From Bacteroidia bacterium (GTDB taxonomy: Bacteria > Bacteroidota > Bacteroidia > Chitinophagales > JAUHXS01): DNA of 64,000 bases. Of this stretch, positions 54,285 to 63,800 are shown in pieces. A program made the position numbers and the translations under genes. Every line of letters starts with the position of its first letter. The first letter of the stretch is position 1. The notes below the pieces were generated by a model. That model was not told where the DNA came from and did not search any database. It saw nothing but the letters and a program-made list of their open reading frames with translations. The stretch spans positions 62,001 to 126,000 of the forward strand of contig JAUHXS010000003.1 in assembly GCA_030426955.1 (NCBI GenBank), written 5' to 3'.

Positions 54285-55436
54285 TTATTGTGACTTAATA
54301 TTGGTCGTAAATGTTTTGTCACATAAATTGATGTTAATTTGTTGCCCAACTTCATACCCCTTTTCTAGAATTTCTTCCCTTTTGGGGAGCAATAATCGGA
54401 GCTTACTAAGCTGTAATTCAATAATTTCTTTTTCAGGAGAGATCTCTTTTAAGTTTTCATATCGATCTACTGCAATAAAATATTGCGCGGTTTTCCCCCA
54501 AGTGCTATCTAATACACAGTTTAGGTCTGGATAAGCATATATTAGTGCACTATCAACGTTGTTGATGGCAAAGTAAAAAGACGCTATATCAAAAGCAATA
54601 CTATCTTTTTGCTCTTTAGCATATAAATCAAGAGAAACTGACTTGAAAACAATTTCCTCTCTACAGTGTTGTTTTTTCAAAGTGTATTGAAACTTTTGTA
54701 ATAAGTGAATGTCTTCAGGGTACTTTTCGTAGCTATCCATAAAAGCTGTTTTTACTGTTTCACAAGAGTTCAACACTTTTTGTTTTTGAGCAATATTGAT
54801 CATCTCTTCTCTAACTTCTTTATATTGATCTGTCTTTTTATTTTCTTGAACTACGTTATATGCCACTACTTCATTTACTTCTGAAATTGCTTTTAAGAGT
54901 TCTACTTGATCAATCTTTTTCTGCTTAAACTCAATAAGGTGCATTTTAAAATAGATCAGCAACACCTCATGTCTGGATGCATTTCCTTCTAGTTCAACCG
55001 ACCCTTTTGCGGCATCAAAGATTTCATCATAATATTTAGAATTGAGTCTTCGCTCAAATAATTCCATCGCTTTTAGCCCTAAGACTTTGCCCTCATTTCC
55101 AAAATATTTAATCCTTTGGTCAAATATCATAAATAAGGTATCTTCCAGTTCATGCCTTAGATACCCATTTACTCCTTTTTCAAGCATGAATTTTATAATG
55201 TTTACTCCCCCGTCATATATTTTCTCATCACATTTAGGTGCATATTTAAATAACCAAGACCATCTGGGATATGCCTTTTCGTAGTTTTTGTTGAACAAGT
55301 AAAACTCATTGTAAATTCGGTATATATTTTGGGCCAACTCAGGATCTTTTGTTCCCCATCTATCCGACTTATCATTTGAGTTGCTACTAAATGATATTAG
55401 GATCAAACTCATAAAAAAAAACCAACTTTTCATCAT
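54285..55436 (-). CDS. secreted protein, unrecognised
   Basis: 383 residues with a signal peptide ~1-19 (MMKSWFFFMSLILISFSSN). The body is mainly helical (LLKAISEVNEVVAYNVVQENKKTDQYKEVREEMINIAQKQK; EIVFKSVSLDLYAKEQKDSIAF), without recognised domain or sorting tail, and contains a few cysteines (CDEKIYDG, CETVK, CREE). TPR-like helices are possible. It is divergent from the YdcF gene, 18 bases apart, so the two share a promoter region. Confidence 0.65.
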   Translation of the reverse strand: MMKSWFFFMSLILISFSSNSNDKSDRWGTKDPELAQNIYRIYNEFYLFNKNYEKAYPRWSWLFKYAPKCDEKIYDGGVNIIKFMLEKGVNGYLRHELEDTLFMIFDQRIKYFGNEGKVLGLKAMELFERRLNSKYYDEIFDAAKGSVELEGNASRHEVLLIYFKMHLIEFKQKKIDQVELLKAISEVNEVVAYNVVQENKKTDQYKEVREEMINIAQKQKVLNSCETVKTAFMDSYEKYPEDIHLLQKFQYTLKKQHCREEIVFKSVSLDLYAKEQKDSIAFDIASFYFAINNVDSALIYAYPDLNCVLDSTWGKTAQYFIAVDRYENLKEISPEKEIIELQLSKLRLLLPKREEILEKGYEVGQQININLCDKTFTTNIKSQ

Positions 55437-55454
55437 CTTTTTTACCTTTATAAT

Positions 55455-56066
55455 ATGCGTAAGTATTGGATAGCAATTATAGTTATTATTTCAGTTTTTT
55501 TACTGATTTACGTTTTTAGATATCCACTTCTACGACAAATCGGTAAAGGTTTGATGTATGAAGATGAATTGGAGCAAGTAGATGCTCTATTTGTATTGGG
55601 AGGTGGTGCATTGCATAGAGGAAATGAAGCAGTAAAAATATATAATGATGGTTTTGCCCCATATATATATTGTACGAGTGGTAATTTTTCTCAAGACTTA
55701 GAGTCTTTAGGCATTCGCTACTACGAAAGTGAAATTTCTAGAATGAATATTGTTCGACAAGGTATTCCCGAAGAAAGTGTTGTTGCATTGAGAACTGGAA
55801 CAAGCACGGCAGAGGAGTCAGACACGATACTTAACTTCTGCAAAGCCAACCAAATTGAAAGCTGTATTGTTTTATCCTCTAGGTTTCATACTGGGAGAGT
55901 AAAGTCTGTTTTTAAGAACAAGTTTGAAGATGAGGGAATTAAAATCATTATTCGTGGCGCGCCAAGCCTATTGTATGATGAAGCCAACTGGTGGAAAGAT
56001 GAGCGAGGACTCATTATGGTGAACAATGAATATGTAAAGAAGTTGTACTATTTAGTGAAGTATTAA
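55455..56066 (+). CDS. YdcF/ElyC (DUF218) family membrane protein
   Basis: 203 residues. One N-terminal membrane helix (WIAIIVIISVFLLIYVF). The DUF218 fold shows in DALFVLGGGALHRGNEAVKIY, the RTGTSTAEESDTIL block and CIVLSSRFHTGRVKSVF. Family members include SanA, YdcF and ElyC, linked to envelope and cell-wall integrity, but substrate is unknown. Confidence 0.88.
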   Translation: MRKYWIAIIVIISVFLLIYVFRYPLLRQIGKGLMYEDELEQVDALFVLGGGALHRGNEAVKIYNDGFAPYIYCTSGNFSQDLESLGIRYYESEISRMNIVRQGIPEESVVALRTGTSTAEESDTILNFCKANQIESCIVLSSRFHTGRVKSVFKNKFEDEGIKIIIRGAPSLLYDEANWWKDERGLIMVNNEYVKKLYYLVKY

Positions 56067-56113
56067 GCAAATTACTTCAAGCATATAATAACAAAAAAGG
56101 TTTTAATATTATA

Positions 56114-56214
56114 TGTCATTTCGACGTTAGGAGCAACCTGCCTTGCCGGCAGGCAGGTCTAACTTCATTATTCAATAATGATTTTTCTCCGCCAAGTGGC
56201 GGATCAAAATGACA
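56114..56214. repeat. REP-like palindromic intergenic element
   Basis: Bounded by TGTCATTTCGAC and its inverted partner CAAAATGACA. Inside are three hairpins: ACCTGCC/GGCAGGT, ATTATT-C-AATAAT and CCGCCA/TGGCGG. Similar GTCATTTCGA... elements are widespread between genes of Bacteroidota. It lies between ydcF-like and glycosyltransferase genes. Confidence 0.7.
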
Positions 56215-56234
56215 AAGACTTGACTTAAAAACTA

Positions 56235-57251
56235 ATGAATATAAAAACTCCCCTCATTTCAATAATAATGGCGGCAAAAGATACAGCACGTTATTTGCCA
56301 GATTGTCTAGATTCTATTGTTAATCAAACCTATCAAAATTGGGAGCTTATTGCTGTTAACGATCATTCAAGTGATGCTACTCCAAGCATTCTAAAGTCTT
56401 ATTCAGAAAAAGACAATAGAATCAGATATTACGATAGCGACACCCCTAAACTAAATGGTACTTTAAAGTTTGCCTGGCAATATGCCCAAGGCGAGTTGAT
56501 CAACCGAATGGATTCAGACGACAAGATGCCACTTGATAAAATTGAATCGATGGTTGAAGAATGGCAAAGGCATGGTAAAGGTCATGTGGTTGCTGGTGGA
56601 ACAGAACATTTTGTTGATGAAGGAGAAGTAGGTGGCGGCTTTAGAAGATATGAACAGTGGCTTAATAATGTAGCAAAGAATGAAACCCATTACGAAGAGA
56701 TCTATAAAGAATGTGTTATCCCCTCACATAGTTGGATGATTCACAGAGATGATTTTGAGACACTTGGCGCATTTAATCCTGATGTATATCCTGAAGATTA
56801 CGATCTGTGTTTTCGGTTTTATAAGGCTGGCATGAAAGTAGTTGGAATGGATAAGGTTTTGCATTTCTGGAGAGATCGATCGGAGCGAATATCTAGAACA
56901 TGGGATTGTTATAAAGACAATCGCTATCTATGGTTGAAACTGAAATATTTTTATGAGTTAGATCGGGATAAAAGTCGGCCATTAGTCATTTGGGGAGCAG
57001 GGCGAAACGGCAAAGATATGGTCAAGCAGGTTTTAGAATATGAAAAAGATATCCACTGGGTATGTGATTCTGAAAACAAGATTGGAAAGGATATCTATGG
57101 CATTAAAATGCAATCGATTGAGTCTGTCGTGCAATTAGAAAATCCACAAATATTGATTCTCGTCGCATCACCTGATGCTAGTATTGAGATTAGGCGCCAA
57201 CTTGAAGAGTGGGGTAAGTTGCCAAGGAAAGATTATTGGTTCTTTTTATAA
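56235..57251 (+). CDS. family 2 glycosyltransferase with C-terminal Rossmann-like domain
   Basis: 338 residues. GT-A domain ~1-240: ISIIMAAKDTARYLPDCLDSI, ELIAVNDHSSD and the divalent-metal motif RMDSDDKM. PEDYDLCFRFYKAGMKVV is the acceptor-side ED motif. Residues ~250-338 (PLVIWGAGRNGKDMVKQV; HWVCDSENKIGKDIYGIKMQSIE; QILILVASPDASIEIRRQL) form a separate Rossmann-like nucleotide-binding domain of the type in sugar-modifying enzymes. It probably modifies a glycan or glycolipid; donor and acceptor unknown. Confidence 0.87.
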   Translation: MNIKTPLISIIMAAKDTARYLPDCLDSIVNQTYQNWELIAVNDHSSDATPSILKSYSEKDNRIRYYDSDTPKLNGTLKFAWQYAQGELINRMDSDDKMPLDKIESMVEEWQRHGKGHVVAGGTEHFVDEGEVGGGFRRYEQWLNNVAKNETHYEEIYKECVIPSHSWMIHRDDFETLGAFNPDVYPEDYDLCFRFYKAGMKVVGMDKVLHFWRDRSERISRTWDCYKDNRYLWLKLKYFYELDRDKSRPLVIWGAGRNGKDMVKQVLEYEKDIHWVCDSENKIGKDIYGIKMQSIESVVQLENPQILILVASPDASIEIRRQLEEWGKLPRKDYWFFL

Positions 57252-57369
57252 TATTGATAAACCGTATAAAAATTCAGCACTGAATAATAAGTCTGATCCA
57301 TAAGACATCTTAAATAGCTAAATAATATAATATTTGGTTATTTAAAAATCCTTTTATTATATTTATGGC

Positions 57370-58491
57370 ATGATTAGTAGAACTATTACTCCCATAATCC
57401 AAAAGAAAATAGGTAGAGGTAAGGCAATAATGATAATAGGACCTCGGCAAGTAGGTAAAACTACCTTGATAATGAGTCAACTTGAAGGGGAAGAATATAA
57501 ATTTTTTGATGGCGATGACCCTTCAGTGCGAGCTGAACTAGATATGCCAAATACAGAGAAGATACGTCAGCTAATAGGGGATAAAAAGATTGTTTTTGTA
57601 GATGAGGCACAACGGATAAATGGAATTGGGTTAACCCTAAAGATTATAATTGACCAGTTCAAAGATGTTCAGCTATGGATAAGCGGTTCGTCATCTTTTA
57701 ATTTATTTAATGAACTAAATGAACCTTTGACAGGAAGGAAATGGGAGTATGAACTATATCCTATAAGTTGGGAAGAATATGAAAACCACGTTGGTTATTT
57801 AAAAGGGCAGCAGAGCTTAGAAAATAGATTAATCTATGGAATGTATCCAGACGTTATCAATAACGACAAGGGAGAAGAAAAAGAAGTGCTAAAAAATCTG
57901 GTAAATAGCTATTTGTATCGTGATATTTTATCACATGGTGAAATTAGGAAACCTGAAATTTTAGAAAAACTTGTTCAAGGCCTAGCGCTACAAGTAGGTA
58001 GTGAAGTGAATTATAACGAATTAAGCCAGTTAGTATCTATATCAAAGGATACGGTTCAACGGTATATTGACATCCTTGAAAAGGGATATGTTCTTTTTAG
58101 GTTAAGATCATTTAATCGAAATGTAAGAAATGAAATAAAACAAGGTCGAAAGATATACTTTTACGATAATGGAATCAGAAATGCAGTAATAGGAGAATTT
58201 GGGGGGTTGAGCACAAGGAGAGACGTTGGCATATTGTGGGAAAACTTTCTTATTTCGGAACGAGTAAAACAAAATAGTTATAAGTTAACATTTGCTAAGT
58301 CGCACTTTTGGAGAACTATGCAACAACAAGAAATCGACTATGTAGAGCAAAATGGACTAAGCTTGACAGCATATGAATTTAAGTGGAATTCAAAACTAAA
58401 AGGCAAATTTTCAAAGACCTTCTTAAAGTCCTACGATGCAGAGAGTAAATTAATAAATAGAGAAAATTTTAGAGAATTTGTTGTACTGTAA
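57370..58491 (+). CDS. AAA_14/DUF4143 ATP-binding protein
   Basis: 373 residues, the usual length. Walker A IIGPRQVGKTTLI, then YKFFDGDDPSVRAEL and VDEAQRI (Walker B). The C-terminal DUF4143 domain includes ISKDTVQRYIDILEKGYVLF and the closing nuclease-like HFWRTMQQQEIDYVEQNG...AYEFKWN. Cytosolic. These ATPases are common, often stand-alone accessory genes; no function is established. It sits between the glycosyltransferase and a convergent FG-GAP protein. Confidence 0.9.
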   Translation: MISRTITPIIQKKIGRGKAIMIIGPRQVGKTTLIMSQLEGEEYKFFDGDDPSVRAELDMPNTEKIRQLIGDKKIVFVDEAQRINGIGLTLKIIIDQFKDVQLWISGSSSFNLFNELNEPLTGRKWEYELYPISWEEYENHVGYLKGQQSLENRLIYGMYPDVINNDKGEEKEVLKNLVNSYLYRDILSHGEIRKPEILEKLVQGLALQVGSEVNYNELSQLVSISKDTVQRYIDILEKGYVLFRLRSFNRNVRNEIKQGRKIYFYDNGIRNAVIGEFGGLSTRRDVGILWENFLISERVKQNSYKLTFAKSHFWRTMQQQEIDYVEQNGLSLTAYEFKWNSKLKGKFSKTFLKSYDAESKLINRENFREFVVL

Positions 58492-58592
58492 TGTGCTAGA
58501 TATCAGACAGCTTCATGATTAATGAAAACATTAAAGTCTTAATGACTTTATTTTGCATTTAGATCTTTGATTGCTGACCTATTTAGTAGCGC

Positions 58593-60686
58593 TTAGTGGA
58601 TTAAGGTTACGCTTCCTTTCCGCAATTTCCCATCGCTTAAGGTTAAAAAGTAGGTGTATGCCCCTTGAGCTAAAGGAGATCCTTTGTAATCTCCGTTCCA
58701 TACAAAGTAGGGGTCAGTAGTTTTAAATACTTGATTGCCCATACGGTCGTATATCTCTAGATCTATGCGATTTGTGTTGATATTGTATATGCTAAAAAAG
58801 TCGCTCTTGCCGTCTCCATTAGGAGAAAAGACATTTGGTATAAAAGGCTCAAGCGCTACACTACTAGTATCATTATGATCGTTACAGCTATCGGTGTCGA
58901 TAGTTATAATAAGAATGCTATCGCACCCAGACATTGCAACTAAAGTGTCAAAGTAAGTACCAGCAGTAGCATAAATGTTATTGCTAATATTTACACTATC
59001 ATTTATACAGATGGAGGTATCTATTATTTCTGTTTGGTCAGATGATAGGTTAATTGATATTTGAGTTGGGATTGTATCATTTTTGCATGGCCAATACACA
59101 ATCAGCTGAACATTGTATGAACCGTTATCGGTAAATCTATGTGATGGGTTTTGTTCTCTACTAACATTATCTCCTCCACTGTTTAGGTCATCAAAGTTCC
59201 AAACCATACTATCAGGTGAAAATTCATTTGAAGCAAATGAGATTAAAAAGTGTGTGCTATCGCCATCACATAAAGTATCGTTAACGTAAGATAAACTTAC
59301 TTCTGATGCAACTGCACCACAATAAAGGTAAGCTGATCCAGCATTTGAAAACTCATTTGCTCCTAAAAGGTCATGGTCTTCAAAATATGCTCCGACAATG
59401 ATATTATGACCGCTGACTGCAACAGAAATCCCAAATCTATCGCCAGCTTGTCTATCAGATGCAACAATCTTATCTATCTGGTTCCAAGAGCCACCGTTAT
59501 CTCGTTTGAATATGTAAGCCGATCCTGCGCCGTTAATGCTATCCTCGCCAACTTCATTTTCATCTTCACGAGTAGATGTAACTACTGCGTATATGCCGTT
59601 TATAGCAACAGAATTGCCAAATTGATCATCAGTTTCCCTGTCAGAAGCGACAATTTTTTGCACTTCATTCCAAACGCCATTAGCATCTCTTTCAAAGATA
59701 TAAGCCGATCCTGATTTATTTAGAGTATTGTTCCCTAATTCGTCTTCATCGTCATGGTGAGCACCTACTATAGCATAATTTCCACTAATATCTACTTCCC
59801 AGCCAAACTTATCATTAACATTCCTGTCAGAAGCGACAATCTTTTGCACTTCATTCCAAATGCCATTAGTACCTTTTTCAAAAATATAGGCTGATCCTGA
59901 TGCGCTCATAGTATTCCCCCCAAATTCATCTTGATCTTCAGGCCAAGCACCAACTATAATATATGTTCCGTCAATTGCAAGGTCTTCTCCAAACTCATCA
60001 TCAGTACCTCTGTCAGAAGCGACAATCTTTTGCACTTCATTCCAGACACCATTAGCATCTCTCTCAAAGATATAAGCTGATCCCGCAGCATTACGGAAAT
60101 TGCTTCCAGAGGTATCATGATCTTCAAAGCTTGCTCCTACCACAATTATATCCCCGCTTATGCTAACTGATCGCCCAAACACATCAACAGCTTCTCTATC
60201 AGAAGCGACGATTTTTTGCACTTCGTTCCAAACGCCATTAGCGTCTCTTTCAAAGATATAAGCTGATCCTGCGTTATTAAGCATATTGCTATTTGAAGCA
60301 TCCTCGTCTTCTAAGCGAGCTCCTACTACTGCATAATTACCACTAATGGCCACACTAGTTGCAAACTGATCATCAGCTTCCCTATCAGAGGCGACAATCT
60401 TTTGCACCAAAACCCAGCCCACGTTCATTTGCTTTTCAAAGATATAAGCTGATCCTGAGTTGTTAAGTGTATTGCTATTTGCAGTATCTTCATCATCTTG
60501 TTTCGAGCCAACTATAGCATACTTACCGCTTATAGATACTGGTGCTCCAAACCAGTCATTGGCTGCTCTATCGGGAGGAACGATCTTTTGTGTTTCACTC
60601 CAGTCTTGGGCAGTAGAGATAGAACTAAAGCCTAACATAACAATAACCCAGCAAAAAGAATTTATAACAAATCGTTTACGATACAT
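58593..60686 (-). CDS. T9SS-exported FG-GAP repeat protein with CHU_C tail
   Basis: About 697 residues from the Met at 60686 (MYRKRFVINSFCWVIVMLG), which starts a good signal peptide; the track start at 60707 adds seven residues. Residues ~30-460 are seven FG-GAP repeats (DQFATSVAISGNYAVVGA...NNAGSAYIFERDANGVWNEVQKIVASDRE) of ~62 residues. DNA of the repeats is nearly identical, with a 186-base period. PKD- and Ig-like modules follow, then CHU_C (PFIPNVFSPNGDGKSDFFSIY...LEIYDRMGNQVF). Seven-bladed integrin-like propeller predicted; adhesive role inferred. Confidence 0.92.
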   Translation of the reverse strand: MYRKRFVINSFCWVIVMLGFSSISTAQDWSETQKIVPPDRAANDWFGAPVSISGKYAIVGSKQDDEDTANSNTLNNSGSAYIFEKQMNVGWVLVQKIVASDREADDQFATSVAISGNYAVVGARLEDEDASNSNMLNNAGSAYIFERDANGVWNEVQKIVASDREAVDVFGRSVSISGDIIVVGASFEDHDTSGSNFRNAAGSAYIFERDANGVWNEVQKIVASDRGTDDEFGEDLAIDGTYIIVGAWPEDQDEFGGNTMSASGSAYIFEKGTNGIWNEVQKIVASDRNVNDKFGWEVDISGNYAIVGAHHDDEDELGNNTLNKSGSAYIFERDANGVWNEVQKIVASDRETDDQFGNSVAINGIYAVVTSTREDENEVGEDSINGAGSAYIFKRDNGGSWNQIDKIVASDRQAGDRFGISVAVSGHNIIVGAYFEDHDLLGANEFSNAGSAYLYCGAVASEVSLSYVNDTLCDGDSTHFLISFASNEFSPDSMVWNFDDLNSGGDNVSREQNPSHRFTDNGSYNVQLIVYWPCKNDTIPTQISINLSSDQTEIIDTSICINDSVNISNNIYATAGTYFDTLVAMSGCDSILIITIDTDSCNDHNDTSSVALEPFIPNVFSPNGDGKSDFFSIYNINTNRIDLEIYDRMGNQVFKTTDPYFVWNGDYKGSPLAQGAYTYFLTLSDGKLRKGSVTLIH

Positions 60687-60863
60687 TTTATAGATAGGAA
60701 TAAGCATGTAATGATATTAATCAATAATTAACTTTAGAACAAGTAAATTAAAATGATCTTATGATAAGTCTTAAATATAGAATTATGTATTAATTAATTG
60801 ATAATCAGAATATTATCTATTTTTTATTCTTTGTTTTATGATAACTCAAGCGTGTGTAAAATA

Positions 60864-63800
60864 CTAAATACTGTTGCTTTTAGCTTTACTAAACTCACAC
60901 CACTTGCAATGTTCTTCGCCACAACCATTTTGAAATTCATGGTTTTTAATCTTGGCGTAGACTTCTTGAATCTGGTTTTTTACAAATAAGATATCCTGCT
61001 CTCGAACCATGACTTTCTGCTTTTTAAAGGCATTTTCTTTTTTAGATTTTTCTATGTAATCAATCTCACCGCTGACCATATTCCAGTTTTTTGTAGGAAG
61101 ATTGTCTAATAAAATTTTGTAAAAAATGATCTGTCGCCAATAATCTCCACCATTGGGGTTTTTATCAGAAGGCACTAAGATTCCCTTTCTCGCAGAATCA
61201 CCATCTGGGTTTGCTGTTTTATAGTCTATGACGTTAACATCATTGCCATTAAACTCAATTTTGTCTAAAAACCCATGAATGGGAATACCATTGACCTCTG
61301 TATTTCCAACGCGATACTCCACCACACATATCTTATTCCATTGATTCACATATTCATCATAATACTCGGGCAGAACTTTATCGCCCAATGCTTTGCTTAG
61401 TTTGTATTCATTGGGTGTAAAGCACTCCGCATTCTTTTGAAGACCGAAATAGAAGTCCTTTAGAAAGTCATCAATAGATGGAAAAACTTGTTGAGGATCT
61501 GCTTTCATCTTTTCAAAAAGCCTTTGTAAAGCGTGGTGTACAGCACTACCAAAACCCATTGCTTGATTTTTTGCTCCAGGAACACGCAAAATATTTTCAT
61601 AATAAAAGGCTACTGGGCATTTCAGGTATTGATTGAGATGGGTAACGCTCAGCGCATAGTTTTTAAGCAGATTATCCAAGAAGTCTTTTTCAGGTTGTAA
61701 CACCAACGATTTATTCGTTTTGGTCAGCATTTGTGCTTGCAGTTCAAATAGCTGATTTTCGACCACATGCTTTTGGGTGACATCTAAGTTTAAATTCTCC
61801 AAACACTCTTCCACAAACTGAGAGCGCTCCAAGCCCTTACCGTTCACATTTTCTACAGAATAGGAAATGCTTAAATGTTCCTTTGCTCTGGTCATGGCAA
61901 CATAAAACAAACGTCGACTTGTTTCTATTTTATTTTCTTCAACAGAATTAGTTAATGTATCTGGCAGGCTATAGCCACGATACCCCGAGCGAGATTTTTC
62001 CCACATATCTTTAGTGCATCCAATTAAGAAAACGTGCTGAAACTCCAATCCTTTGGATGAATGTGCCGTTACAAATTCCACTCCTTCCTCTTGATAGACA
62101 CTTTTATTGACATTTAAGCTGATATAGTTGCTTTCCATTTGTTCAATGGTTTGGAGCATATCCGATAGTTTAATATTGGGATTTTTAGCACTTTCTTCCT
62201 GAACAAACGAGAAGAAAGTCTTAATGACATCCAGCTCAAAATGCTTATCCTTTCCGTTGAGAATATTGGATAGCAAACCGCTCTCATTCACAATTCTCTC
62301 AATAAGTGACTGTAATGTTTCATTCAGAATAGCATGTGTCCATTCTGTCAATAGATTTGAAAACTGAACAACCTTGTCTATTTCTTCGACACCTATTTTC
62401 TTCAGAACATCGCTACTTTGTATGGCAGATCTCCAGGTCGTTTTATTTCGCCAATTGCCACAATGAGCAGCAATTTTAGCAACATCTAACGGCTTAAAAC
62501 CAATGAAGTTGAAATGCATGATCTCAAACAAGTAAGGCGCTCCTTTTTGAGGCAACTCATGTTCTGCTTGGATGTATTTTAAAATTTGCACAAACTGTTT
62601 AATCGTAATCAGCTCCAGTATATTGATTCGCTTTTTTACCTTGTAGGGGACATTCCTCTTCTCTAGCAATTGAATAATATCTGCTGCTTGCTTATGGCGA
62701 TAATAAATCACTGCAACTTCATTGAGATTGACTCCTTTTTTGTGTAAAGCATCTATCTGTAAAACAATATCTGCCTCTTCATGAGCGGTATTGGGATATT
62801 CTATTATTTGAGGCTTAACGCTTGAGGCTTGAAGTTTTGGGTTAGAAGACAATAAAGTTTTTTCAACGGCTTCTATTTTAGATACCAATCTATCTTCATT
62901 ATGATCTATCACTAGTTTAGAAGTATCGAGTATTTCTTGGGTAGAGCGATAGTTATTGGTTAAGGTAATGAGTTTTATGTGCGCTTCATATCGTTTATAA
63001 AAATCAACTATGTTTTTGACTCTAGCACCCTGAAATTCATATATAGATTGATCATCATCACCCACAACGAATACGTTGGGGCTCTCCCAATAGTCAATTA
63101 GTAGATGTAGTAATTCATTTTGAGAACCACTGGTATCTTGATATTCATCAACCAAAAAGTATAGGTATTGCTCTTGATAGGTTTTTATTAAATCTTCATT
63201 TTCCTTAAATGCTTTGATTACCCAAAGAATCATGTCTGCATAATCGTAACGATTTGCTTTTAAGAGCATAGATTCATAAACTGGGAAGAGTTCTGCCGCA
63301 ACTTGAAGCTCTTCCATTTTAGCGACTTGCTCATCTATTTTGTGTTGCTTTAAATCACCCTTTTCGTATCCAGCTTTTGAGTTGCCTCTTTTGTAAATAT
63401 ATTCTTCATTTAATGGTAGCTCTTTAATGAATTGCTCAGCGGATTGATTGATCCTATCCACTGTCCATCCTTCTCTCTTCATCATTTGAAAGAGTGTATC
63501 CAATCTAGAAGTCTCAAAATAAATGTCTCCCTTTAATCTTTTTAAAGGATGCTCTGTATCTAGATTATCAATAAGCTGATAGAGTATTTGAATATTTTCT
63601 AGGTCAGAGATAGGTTCTAATTCCCATTTCCCAAAAAGACTTAAATTACTTTGAATAACATCATTGCAAAAAGCATGGAAAGTGTAAATATGAACTTGAT
63701 AGGCTAAAGGGCCGATAAACTCAGTAAGTCGTTTCCGCATCGCAATCGTTCCAGCATCTGTGTAAGTAAGGCAAAGAATACTACTTGGAGAAGTGTCTGT

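Noticed and set aside
59630-60420. Regular 186-base repeats resembling an array
   Set aside because: They are in-frame FG-GAP codons, not a CRISPR; spacers and repeats of CRISPR size are absent.
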